64,000 bases of DNA, taken from assembly GCF_026914185.1 (NCBI RefSeq), contig NC_070567.1:6660001-6724000 (forward strand), written 5' to 3'. Position 1 is the first letter of the stretch. Each line of letters begins with the position of its first letter. The stretch is from Puccinia triticina (Eukaryota; Basidiomycota; Pucciniomycetes; Pucciniales; Pucciniaceae). The notes under the pieces were generated by a model. That model had not been told where the DNA came from and did not search any database. It was given only the letters and a program-made list of their open reading frames with translations. Of this stretch, positions 21,928 through 33,054 are shown piece after piece. The translations under genes were made by a program, and so were the position numbers.

Positions 21928-23459
21928 CAACAATGCATCTATTACGCTACAGTTAGCGTGTAATACTCTAAGTTAGCGGGTTTTTAACGCCGCTACGCTA
22001 AACTAAATTGTAGCGTTGGTGGTATTACAGTTACAGCTAACTTTTAATTCAGAAAAAAATCATAGATTTTAATCGCTAGAAAGTAGCGGTTTTTAGCATC
22101 TGATTGCTACGCTTCAGCTATATCTAGTGACTCTGTGCTAATATAGCAATATATTAGCGTTCCTTATTGCTACACTAATTTAACAAATAATGAGCGGTAA
22201 TAATGAATAATTAGCAGTATTTATCTCCTCTGGGAAAAAACCAGACCTCTAGCTCCAGAATCTATAAGCTACTGATGCGCTAATTACTGTAAAATTCCAA
22301 GCAACTAAGAGTATTTCATTATTGTTAGACTCAAGTTTCTTCTTAACTATGTACAATGAAACAGAAAGAAACTTCATTGTAGCTAAACAAATGAAATGTT
22401 AAGTACCTAAGAGCAGAACAGACTGTTTGCTTCTTGGCTGTGTTTCTGGTGAAAGTGGAGGTGATCGACTGAGATGAGGATTTTGCGGAGAAAGATTTTG
22501 AAAAAGAAAAAAGATGATTGAAAAGGAACAAGAAAAAGATCTGTGATTGATCTTATCGGTTGAACCCAATGAGTTAGTCAATCTTGTTCTCCTTTGAGAA
22601 CTAGAGCAGGCTTTGGTCTGCTCACCTTATCGGTTGACAAGAATGACTGGTCTCCTTTGTTCAACTATGCCTCTTCCGATGATGTTATTGATTGATGCCT
22701 ACATTTTGCATTGTTCATGCATCAGCACTATTCTTTTCTTGTTTGCTGATCATCATCGTCTACGTACTTAATTTTATTAAGACTAATTCTGGTGGCTAAC
22801 GCTGGCGAGGTTATTCTTTGCGCGAGTAATCTGGTGATTGCATTGAGATGACTTGTTAGCCTGGGGAATGGTCTAGTGAGCTAACAATGCCTCCTTAAAT
22901 ACTCACGAGGTGGTTTTTCTGTCCATCTCGTTCGCCTTGGTCTCGCCTCCACCTCTGGTGGGTCGTGAGGCTTGGGCCTGTTCCCTCGGATACCTGTGGC
23001 GGGTTTTGCCTGGATATTCCGAAGAAGAGGCTGAAGTTAGTTTCATTCCTTGGATATTCAAGGAGCTGAAACTCTGTGGCTTACCAGGCTGTGCAAGGTA
23101 GCTTGTGTCGTGTTTTACACGTTTCACACTACTGTCTGCGACAGGTTGGGGAATCTGACAATTACTGCGCTAATTTGCGCTAGTTTGAATATTTAGCGTT
23201 TATCCCGCTAAACTGGAAAGTAGCAATCCTTTAGCGGGTGTAGCGGCTTTGGCGCTAAAATACAGCCATTTTTAGTGTTAGCGCCTTCAAAAAGCTAAAC
23301 TTCACGGCACAGGGAAATAGTGGCGCAAGGGTGACGCTACGCGCTATATGCAGCACTGGACCGTTACCACTATTGCTAACTGCCCAGATTATTAGCAGCA
23401 AGAGCTACGCTACTTTTTTAGCGGCGCTAATTACATATAGCGTAATAGATGCATTGTTG
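21928..23459. mobile_element. TAGCG-rich TIR element, 1.5 kb, 7-bp TSD
   Basis: The 22-bp terminal inverted repeats are perfect, starting CAACAATGCATCTATTACGC. Both flanks carry ctcaaag (21921-21927 and 23460-23466). The outer 300 bp on each side are rich in gctacgc / agcgtta words; the middle is ordinary AT-rich sequence with no recognisable transposase. It shares the CAAC start, the TAGCG words and the 7-bp duplication with the element at 11661-12166. Confidence 0.75.
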
Positions 23460-23466
23460 CTCAAAG

Positions 23467-23816
23467 CAAAGATCAAAGCTGTGTATTACACCCTATTACA
23501 CCCTTGTGGCTATTGCCTATTACACCTTTGTGGCTATTGGTCAATGACTTGTCGGAGGGAAGTGCACCTCAATGAGTTCCTGACCTGCGCCTTGAGCACT
23601 GTGAGGTGTTTTTTATGAATATCTGTCCGGCAGCTGGGAGCCAGCTGCTTGGTTGGTGATAATTGGCTGTAGCCTGTATTCACACCAGCTTTCATGAAAT
23701 CAAAATTCAAATCATTTCTACTACATCCATAGACCAGTTATGTCTTGGGGATCTCAAACTCAGTTGAAAAGAAAAGTCTTCATGATCTACTCCACCAATC
23801 TTGGCCCAATTTTTTC
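23467..23816. other. intergenic stretch
   Basis: No gene or repeat structure is recognised, apart from a short duplication of attacacc-ttgtggctattg near 23495-23540. Confidence 0.4.
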
Positions 23817-24954
23817 GGGACTTGATTAATCAACTACCATATTCTCGACTTCCAACTACCAAGCGTGGTTTACGTTGGGAGGACCGCTACCCAAAGTTGT
23901 GCCCGGGTCGCGTGGCCCAAAAATTGACCCGGGCGCAATTTGGTAGTTGGAAGTCAAAAATGGAAATACAAAACGGTAGTTGGATTTGCATTTTTTGCAA
24001 AAATGGCAAAAAAGAAATCATAACTCCTCCCTGCGGCACCAAATCCCTGCCAAAATTTTACAGATGTCAGAAAACCCTCTCAAGAGCATATGGTGAGCTG
24101 CACGGCATTAGCACACCTCAAGAATGGGGTGTGCTACTGTGCGCACATTTTGGCTGGTGTCCTACTAAGGAACATCACCAAAACCATAGCTACAGCTGTG
24201 CCCCAAAGGGTCCCAAAAATTTTACGGTGCCCAGATTAATCTCTGAAAAAAATATGATGAGCTGCATGCCATTAGTACACCTCAGGAATGGGGTGTGCTA
24301 CTGTGCTCCCATTTTGGCTAGTGTCTGTAGAGCGAGATAATGGTAGAAGTCTAGTGTTTTTAATTCCCCCGGGGGTCAAATCCCCCTACAACCTCATAAC
24401 TATATACATGACTTGTTGTGAAACCCCTACAGTGTCCTACTAAGGAACACAACCAAAACCTTAGCCAAACCCATTCCTGGGGTGTGCTAATGGCATGCAG
24501 CTCATCATGTTGTTTCCAGAGCTTAATATGTGAAATTTAAAATTTTGGGACCCTTTGGGGGCACCGTGGCTATGGTTTCAGTGGTGTTCCTTAGCAGGAC
24601 ACCAGCCAAAGTGTGCACACAGTAGCACACGGTCACCCCATTCCTGAGGTGTGCTAATGCCACGCAGCTCACCATATGCTCTTGAGAGGGGTTTCTACCC
24701 TCTGTAAAGTTTTGGCGGGGCTTGGGCGCCGCAGGGAGGAGTTATGATTCTTATTTTATTTTTGCCATTTTTGCAAAAAATGTAAAGCCGACTACCGTTT
24801 TGTATTTACATTTTTGACTTCCGACTAACAAACTGCGCCTGGGTCAATTTTTGGGCCGCACAAACCGGGCGCAAAGTTGGGTAGGGTCCTCCCAACGTAA
24901 ACCGCGTTGGGTAGTCAGAAGTCAAAAATATGGTGTATTGATTAATCAAATCCC
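23817..24954. repeat. 1.1-kb foldback element
   Basis: The two halves are inverted copies of each other over nearly the whole length. The left arm gggacttgattaatcaa...ggtttacgttggga pairs with the right arm tcccaacgtaaacc...ttgattaatcaaatccc. Inner segments (gtgagctgc...ggcattagcacacctca) pair as well. The plus-strand ORF at 23801-24340 lies entirely inside the arms and is not a gene. No target duplication is obvious. Confidence 0.75.
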
Positions 24955-25442
24955 ATTTTTCATAACATTCAAACTCCACTTTCATTTTCATCACATTGAA
25001 AAAACCAGTCCGGTACAAGGAATCACGTCTTTTCCTGCATCTGTTTATTTACAGAATTGGATATGTACTTTGGGCCTACCCAACCACAAGCTTTTCAGGA
25101 ATGGCTGTACATCTAACTTAACACCAGCCCCCCCTGGTGGGAGGCTTGCTGGCAGTGAAGCCGCCACGGAGAGCGCTCTGCGCCGGTCCCCCGGTCCGGA
25201 CCTCCGTTGACCGTTCGAGTGGCTTTGTTAAGCTAGCAGATATATAGAAACACATTCAAAGCATGTGCAATTAATCCTCGAAGTTGAAGTACAAAAACAT
25301 ATCTCATCATCCTACCATAAAATTTGCAAAGAAGGAGGCTTGAAGCTTTCATGTGATGTGCATACTGTTATCATTCTATAAATCTGGAGGCTGACAGCCC
25401 TAAATGTACTGAGTAACAAAGTCTGAAAACTGAGTTTTTCCC
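24955..25442. other. intergenic, with short aacttaac-family fragment
   Basis: At about 25118-25240 a GC-rich piece has ends taacttaacaccagcc and ggctttgttaagcta, resembling a roughly 125-bp miniature of the Mutator-like family. No exact target duplication was found. Nothing else is recognised. Confidence 0.4.
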
Positions 25443-26088
25443 TAACTTAACTAAGACCCTCTCTTTGTGGAGGGGGGACGCCGTCCCGCAGGGACCCTCC
25501 AAAGGAGGTACTTATACACTATGCGCCAGTGCTTGCCCTACTCTTTCTTGTTTTTTTGCTGTTTTCCATTCTATTGCTTGTACCTCCTCAGTCGTGAGGA
25601 ATAGAATGAAGGTTCCGCTGAGCCAAATGACCCCTTCCTTCTCCTGCATCTTGTAGGATATGTAGCATTATTTTTGGACCTTCTCACCATTTTTTACTGT
25701 CATAATAAGACTTTCAAAGTGCTCAGGTTTGATGGCACCACTCCCTGTACTCTGACTGGTGGCTTTACATTACATAAGCAGCCTGCAGATGTATTGCCCA
25801 TGGAAAACAAGGAAAAAGACCAATTTTGAAGTGAGTGGGACACTTGATTTTTGGCATGCTTGTAGAGAAGAAGCAGGCGGTCATGGCACACTGAACAAGA
25901 AAAAAAAAGGTTGAGTGGATCAAATTTGATAGTGTTTCTAAAATAATGCCCTGCCAAATGCCAAAAAGAGTAGGGCGGGTAGGGGGGTATACGGCGCAAG
26001 TCCCTCCTTCGGAGGCTCGCTTCGCGAGGGGCGCTCCGCGCCAGCCAGGCTGCACCAGGCCCTCCGAAGAGGGTCTTGTGTTAAGTTA
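25443..26088. mobile_element. Mutator-like non-autonomous element, 11-bp TSD
   Basis: The left end taacttaactaagaccctc and the right end gagggtcttgtgttaagtta are inverted copies. The exact 11-bp direct repeat gagtttttccc flanks the element (25432-25442 and 26089-26099). The 646-bp interior has no recognisable transposase. The termini match those of the element at 20338. Confidence 0.8.
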
Positions 26089-26099
26089 GAGTTTTTCCC

Positions 26100-26777
26100 T
26101 CTTCCACGCATCCTCACCATGTTAGTCTCCGTAGTTGTAGCCAACACTTTCTTGCTGGACATCCATGAAAACTTCTGGGCGGGAGCCTCTGGGATCATAT
26201 GGGCATGGTATTTGCTTACACACATTCTTCTTCTGACCTCCTGGCCCACAACCTGGAATAAACAAAATGCAGAAATATCTTTTCATTCCTTTCAAGTATA
26301 TAGATTGATATATCTGGGGTAATGAAATAAACAAAACTTGGAACATTACAGACGATCTGACTTAATTGTATATAAAAACCAATAAATAAAATGAATTGCG
26401 AGTGATGAATTTCAAGAGTAGGTTTTTTTTCTTCTTCGTTTTTCTTTTTCCTTGGTGCGAATGGCCATTGCTCTTCGGCGAATTTCGGGGTTTATGTTTG
26501 CTCGGATGTTGAGGAGGACGATACTGAGTTGGAATTATTGGACTGGGAATTCTTTTCTTTCATTCTTGTAAGGAAGCAACGAAGCCTAGAGTAGCTGAGG
26601 GTTGTTTGAAATGTGGATAAAAAAACTTTCTTTCAAGGAGATAGATGGCAGGGTTGAGGGCCATGATAAAGGTTTCATAGGTGAACAGAGCGTGGTTGGT
26701 CGCATGAGCTGTACAAGGCGCCGGTGACCGAGGAGGACTAGAGCCGAGTGATACTGATCGGAGTGATTGAATAATTT
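26100..26777. other. 3' flank of the transcription factor gene
   Basis: AT-rich sequence with no supported gene. It includes the downstream region of the minus-strand transcription factor, whose stop codon is at 26778-26780. Confidence 0.4.
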
Positions 26778-29700
26778 TTAGGAAAAAGGGGGACAAGTCC
26801 AGTTGAGGACGGGGTTCCCATGGACATCAGTACCTTGCTCGACGCTCTGTTTGAGGGGGTAGCAGAGATCGATCCCGTGCATCTCGGAGCCCTGCTCCGG
26901 ACTAGAATGGAGGGGGTAACAGAGGTCGAGGGTGGGGCTAGGGTGGACCTCGGGAGCCTGTTCTGGGCTCGGGTTGAGGGGGTAACAAAGATCAAGCATC
27001 GGCGTCCTGTGGACCCCGCCAGCCTGCTCTGGACTCGGCTTGAGTGGGTAGCCGAACTCCCGGGCGTCCGCTGGAAATGCCGGGTTGGCACTCAGCCCGA
27101 TAGTGGCGTCTTCCCGTTGCTCGGTTGCTGGTGGGGCGAAGCGGTCGAACTGGTTCTCCGGTGTTTCATCGGCTTTCCAGTGGAACGCTTCCGGTGTGTC
27201 GAACTCTTGCCACTCGCTCAACCCGCCCTGGTAGCTCCGGGGAATGCCTACACGAGGCCGGGTTGGGTCGAGGAAGTACTCCAACACCTGACACGCCCGG
27301 CCGATGATCGGCGAGGAGTTGGTCTGCAAACGCGAGAAGCACTCGATAATGATCGTCCGCATCTCGCAGTTGTTTGGTTGTGAGGGTTGGTCAATCAGTT
27401 CCAGCGATAATGTCAGAGCCGCACTAGATGAACAGATCCACATAATTGAGCTTTCATGATTTTCTACTATGCGTGAGCTTTCCGGCATGTCTCTTACCTG
27501 GCTATGGCCGAAATAAATGCAGTGGGGAGCTTGGTGTGACGGTAAAGATGAAGCAAGCAATCTACCGTGAAGTATTTACCCTTTAGATTCACAGAGATGA
27601 TTCAAAGTTTATCAAAGATATACTACTCACAGCTGCTTCGCCTTACTATCTCGCGATGAGCATCAACATTGATTACAGACTTTATTGAGTCGGATGATGT
27701 TTGTTTAGTATAGAGCAATCCCCGGTGAATTTTGGACCCTAGGTGCCAACATCAGTGAGAAATTCGAATCGGTCAGGAATAAAACTCGTCACGCAGGTCA
27801 CCTGGGGTAGGATAGAAATCGATACCGAAGTGATTTTGGAGAAAAACGAGTGCCACTTACTGATGTGCCAAAACCCAATGTAGAATATTTGCTGTCCGTT
27901 ACGCAAGGCATCGTCTATTGGACCTGCTGGCCGTAGCGGTCTTTGGAACAAGTTGGAGAGGTCGAGATCACTGGCCAGACGCTGCTCAGGGGGGACGTTT
28001 GCCTCGAGGGCGACTAGATCCTGATCGAGTTTCCAGATATCTGAGAGGGTTGCCAGGGGTTTTCGCTGCGCTAGAAGCTGACAACACCGGTTATTGAACT
28101 TGCCGAGCTCGAACCGGCTCCGAGCTGAGCGAAGATCCAGAGGGGCCATCTGGTCGTCAGGGAAGGTATTCGAGGCATAAATCTGTCGAGACACTGGGAG
28201 CTTGGTATCCGAATTTTGAAGTCTCAGGACACTATGGGATGTTGCCCCAGTCGAATAGAAGTGTCTGCGGTGGTTAGAAGACGGGTGAAGCCAACAATCA
28301 GCAAGGGAAGTAAGATCGATCGAGAATATTTCTCTAATTGTGACTTACGAATCAATCGTCACCAGAGCCCACCACATACGTCGACGGTCATCTTTTTCTT
28401 TCGATGACATATAACTCGGAGGGTCGCGATGCTAATGACCGTTTTGATTGGTCAGGAAGATGTAAATGGCTGAAGATGGAAATAGATGAAGACAAGACAG
28501 TTGGATAAAGCGATCTGGCCGTACTCACCAAATTTAGTCGTTCAGAGACGTCAACGGCAACTGCGTGAAGTTTGAGCATTTGAGGCGAGCTTCCCATTAA
28601 GCCGTAATCTGTCTCAAAGAATCTAAAAAGTTGAGGAGTATGTATAAGTGACCCGGTTGCTCAACATGTGGATATTCAGAGAGTTTCTGATGGACAAGGA
28701 CTAACATTGTCGAAGTCAAGATGATCAAAACCCGCATGGCCTCGACGGTTGGGTTGTGGTCAAGTTCAGCGCGCTGGAGAGCCATGACGGATAAATCACA
28801 CCACTTCAGGATCCGTTCGCACCGCTTGCGAGAGAGCTGTTCGTTCTCATTTGTTCCAGCCCAGTCCAAACAAGCAAGAGTGAGCCGACAGACCGCCAGG
28901 GCGAGTGCGATTCGGGTCCATTGTTCGGGAGTGGTGGGGCTGATACCCAAGGATCGGTAGTGGTGCACCTCGGCCTCCGCCACGTTCATCTCCGGCTCCG
29001 TCAGTACCTCGAAGTACCAATCGCACGACATGAGAAATCGGCGGAAGAGGTCGTGGCATTCATTTTCGTCCGGCAGGATTGATGGATCAAACCTTGACAA
29101 CTGTTGATATCTACTTTCTGCTTGGTAATCCGACCAATTTGTCCAACGTGTCGATTGCTGCCAACGGGGGATTTGGTGTTGGCGAAGCTAGAGTAGAACA
29201 TATCAGATTTATAGTATAAATTAGTCTGACAAAAAAAAAAAGAGTCAAGCGTCGCCGATTGGTTAGACTCACTTGCACCAAAGCTGGATGGGTGGCCTTG
29301 AAAAAACTTTGATCGGGCTCTTTTCTGAGCCACAACTTGGAGAAGTGGGTGACGAGATTGTCAGCCTCGAGGTCAATACCGAAGCCGGTATCGCAGGAAG
29401 GGATACGATTCTGGAGGCTGAAGTTCATCTCATAAGCTTGGACGGCCTGACGAGCGGTTACATCGTTTAGAAGCTTATGGAGAGTGTCGATCTTGGCCAT
29501 CACATCCTGTCGGTCTTTCTTCAGTGAAATCGCACTCTTTAGCAGTTGGTTTTGTGGGTAGGGGGCACTGGACAGGCTTCCCTCGGCAACGCCCTTACTG
29601 TGAAGCAAAGAATTGATGAATCAGATCGCCTTTTTAGCAATTTGTTTTAAAATCGATCTATGTATGCATGTATACAAATAGATTTGCTTGCGATTAGTGT

Positions 29701-30015
29701 GCAGTGCACTCACGTTGGGCGGCCATCGGTGTATTTGCAGTCGGCTTTAGATTTCTGGCATGGTCCGCACGGTTGCCCAGAATCACACTTAGATTTGCGG
29801 CTCCGACAGCGATCGCACTTGGTGATTGGACGCGCCGGACGCCGTGCGGCAAACGTAGGCGGGTTGATTGGCGAGGGTATGTGAGGGATGGCAGGGATCA
29901 GAGGGATTTGTTGGGAAGATGAGGCCTGGATGTGATTTATCGAAGCCATCGGCTGTGGCGGCTGTTGAGGGTAGATGTCGTTCGAGGTGAGTATAAAACT
30001 GTTGGAGTACTCCAT
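26778..30015 (-). CDS. Zn2Cys6 fungal transcription factor with C-terminal repeats
   Basis: A nuclear DNA-binding regulator with unknown targets. Eight exons join in phase: 30015-29714, 29597-29273, 29187-28653, 28608-28529, 28431-28349, 28264-27861, 27561-27498 and 27423-26778, giving 812 aa. The zinc cluster near the N-terminus is canonical CX2CX6CX5CX2CX6C (CDRCRSRKSKC...PCGPC). The middle-homology region shows SERLNLHRDPPSY across an intron, DRRRMWWALVTIDSHFYS and FWHINCLLHLYRH. The C-terminus has about four copies of a 22-27 aa repeat with the core LCYPLxxSPEQ. Introns are short except about 299 bp before exon 7. The 44-bp intron between exons 3 and 4 is the least certain join. The start is the first ATG; the frame is open for about 30 codons upstream without another ATG, so an upstream exon is possible. 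Immediate neighbours give no functional hint. Confidence 0.85.
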
Positions 30016-31695
30016 GCCAGGCTGATTGGAGTTTGTCAATGGGTAGTTAAATGGGTGATTGGTGGGGCTGGAAGGATCTCCAGGGTCGAAGCCTGTGGGG
30101 TCTGGCTCAGCGCAAAGTTAATGCCCGAGTTGAGAAGAGGGGGGAAGGGGGAAGAAGATGAAGCAGGTCAGAAGAGGCTATTGCAAGTTGCGCGTGGGTT
30201 TCATGAGGGAGAAGGATTGGGAACTAATTAGAAGACAAGAGTCCGGAAAGAAAGAAAGAAAGAAAGAAAGAAGGAAGGAAGGAAAAAAAGAAAGAAAGAA
30301 GCAAGGAAACAAGGAAACAGGCAGTCACTTATAAGTTATAGACTTGCGTTAGGATGTCTGAGGAGAAGAGGATCGCCAGTGCAGTGTAGTATAGTACGAG
30401 AAGGGAAGGGGACTGCAGCCAGTGGACAGTCTGGAGATCAACAGACCCCTAGAAACACTTCTACAATATGAGAGTTATAACATTTGTTTGAATGCCGTAC
30501 AGAAGCGTACAGATGGTTAATAAAATTCGATGGCTGGATGACTTGTAAAGGGATCAACCGAACTACCTCTGAGTTGTACAGGCTGGGACTCCACGCAGTC
30601 GTGGACTGGGTGTAATATTTATATACTACAAGAATTGATGCTCAAGAGAAGAGGAGAGAAGTCTTGCCGCATACCTTCTCGACCTTCCAGGGAGTTTTAA
30701 AGAACTGAATATGATCAAGAACAATGGAGAAGAAATCACGAAACACCGGCACTCGATGAGCAGTCCACACTCGATGGCCACAGAGTCCAGCCGAGAGCGG
30801 GAAGCTTTGTTGAAGGAAGTCACCAGTCGATCGGATGAGTTTAATGAATGAATGAATGAATAGTAATATTGGTGTTGTCCATGTATGACAACAAGCTTGA
30901 CTTGCACGAAGCCCTGCTATAATCAAGCCAGCCTCCACTCGAGAAGATCCATCCACAAGCTGCTCAAGATATTTACACTCTGAGGGAGGAAGCAAGTCTC
31001 GACTGTTGGTGTTTTTGTTGTTGTTGTTAACACACAGCAAAACGGGGCCCTGCGCTCCAGCCGACCGGCAGGCAGGAAGACCGGTACTGGGGCTGGTCCG
31101 AGCTGGTGAGTGTGGGAGGAGCTGGTGGGTTGGACTCGGCGAGCGGAGTCGATGGTCACAAGGAAGAAGGTGAGAGACAGAGAGAAACGAAAGCAGGGGA
31201 AGATGAAGGACATGGAACGAAAAAGACCTTGATACATCTTCAGAGTGCACCCGGCGTGAGAGGACTGGATGGGTGGAGGCAGCGACGTTGGTGAAACTCG
31301 GGTGCCAATCAGAATTCGCACATCTATTTATAGCTGCAAACTGTAATAGGGGGTCTCCACCGCGCCCGCAACAGAGGAGAAAGACGTTTGTAGTTTCGGC
31401 AACTTTGTCCGTCGGCAATGCCAAAGGTAGAACGGACCCTGACCGTCATAAAGTTGCCGATAGCTGAAGCCCGATCACCATCTATGGCATACTTACTGAT
31501 ACATAGAGGCAGCACATTCACCAGCCTTGCCAAGTCTGCTGGCTACTATAGGTATGTAGAATTAAGGTTAGGAGACACTTTCTACCCAGTTGGATATAGC
31601 ATATTTAGGTATGTATTGATATGTAACAATATATAGCGCACTGTATGACGCGTACATGGCCCATCTGATGATCATGGATGCTACATGAATAGAGC
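30016..31695. other. upstream region of the transcription factor gene
   Basis: This 1.7-kb stretch probably holds the promoter and 5' leader of the minus-strand transcription factor. A purine microsatellite (gaaa and ggaa units) lies at about 30248-30312 and a short (gaat)n run at 30846-30862. Long ORFs on both strands, for example 30642-31424 minus, are not recognised and may be chance or leader sequence. Confidence 0.4.
30248..30312. repeat. GAAA/GGAA microsatellite
   Basis: About 65 bp of nearly pure purine on the plus strand, in gaaa then ggaa units, upstream of the transcription factor start. It is a pyrimidine tract in the direction of the gene. Confidence 0.85.
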
Positions 31696-32103
31696 TTAGG
31701 GACATTCAGGGTCAGGTTGAGGGTGAAGGACGCTTACCGCTTTCAGGCTTGCGGTGGCACCGGGCGATTTGGGAGGGTCGTCTGAAGCGAAATCGTCGGG
31801 GAAGAAATAGTTTGACATCCAGCTGTGAAGACGGCTGAGTGAGGGTGGACGACTAGCACTCCCTGCTTTAGCCTCCAGCAAATCTGCTCGAGCAGCCCTT
31901 GTTCCCTGTGGTGACCGCGAGGGTGATTGGGTCCTTACATCATCTGCTAGAGGAAAGAAGACCGGGAATGATACATGCATACGTGCTCTCCCCTCCACCT
32001 GTGCCCATCCAGCCACCCTGGGAGCCGCGAGATTTAGAAAAAGAGTCGCAAGCTGTCGCAAGTTCAAGAACGAGATGACCGAGTGGCGCACGAGGAAAGT
32101 CAC
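31696..32103 (-). CDS. unassigned ORF, possible exon
   Basis: A 135-codon frame without a conventional ATG at its edge. An internal ATG near 31818 starts MSNYFFPDDFASDDPPKSPG, which runs to a GTAAGC donor at 31736 (minus strand), so this may be a first exon of a small gene. No domain is recognised and no second exon can be joined. It could equally be chance. Confidence 0.2.
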   Translation of the reverse strand: MTFLVRHSVISFLNLRQLATLFLNLAAPRVAGWAQVEGRARMHVSFPVFFPLADDVRTQSPSRSPQGTRAARADLLEAKAGSASRPPSLSRLHSWMSNYFFPDDFASDDPPKSPGATASLKAVSVLHPQPDPECP

Positions 32104-33054
32104 CTAAGATTATGTAAACTTGAAGCCGATCTATTTATGCAGACCTCAACGAGTCAAAAAAAACCACCATCTCGACATGCTGACTCCCCTTGATACAGAC
32201 GGAAGATAAGAGAAAGACTCGATCCTGAAGAGAAACTCCGACCGACACCTCAAGCCGAAACTACATAATCATGGTGGAGATCTCCAAATCGTGGCCTGCA
32301 ATTGACGTGCAGCAGAAGAAAATAAAAGGTTTCCGAGCAGGTGGTGTTTTTATGTAAGTATAAGGATTTAAAGATTGCTTGCAGTGTTCTTTCGAGGCGC
32401 TGGGCGAAAGGAGTGCGGTTGGTTATTTCGTTGGTTTAAGTGGCCGAAATATTCTGTCCAAACTCTCCATTTTCAGCAAAAAGGAAAATGTTTTCCTATT
32501 TCATGGTTTTCATGTGCGCTGTTTGTTGGGTAAGTGTCTAAATTTAGTATGTAGTTAGAGGGGCATCTAGAGCTCTCTAAATGCCGACACTTGGTTTCAA
32601 GACGCAATGTGACCTCCGTGTATGTAGTATCTAGAGCTGTTTTTATAGAAGAACATGCGCCAAAGATTTGTGCGAAATTATGTTTTTATGGACTTGGTTC
32701 AGATACCCATGTTACAGATTCACGTTCGTAAAAGATCTCGAAGTCACACTGCCAGAAAAACGACACCGCTCATGGGATGGGACCTTAGATTTCAAACACA
32801 GACCCGCATCGCAAGGAAAGGACTCTAGTTAGAACAAGATATACATGTATTTTACGAGAACGACATTCAACAGAGTGCAGATGACAGAGTTATTCTGTCT
32901 TTCTTCGGTTTTCCTCGGGGTTCAGGACGAGATTACAATTGGTTGTATAATACATCACTACCATGCGCGTTGGATGCAATGCGATTGATCTTTGTCATTC
33001 AGGATCAACAATTTCGTTGGCGTCTCATCAAGCAACCCTACGATGAAAACACTT
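32104..33054. other. intergenic stretch with a possible small plus-strand gene start
   Basis: An ATG at 32271 opens MVEISKSWPAIDVQQKKIKG and reaches a GTAAGT donor at 32354. A segment after a ttttcag acceptor near 32477 continues in phase as KKENVFLFHGFHVRC to another GTAAGT near 32530. Two consistent splice sites are suggestive but no family is recognised. The rest is featureless AT-rich sequence, including the 3' flank of the carrier gene. Confidence 0.25.

Noticed and set aside
23801..24340. 179-codon plus-strand ORF
   Set aside because: It lies inside the arm of a foldback element and its complement recurs in the other arm; there is no recognisable domain.
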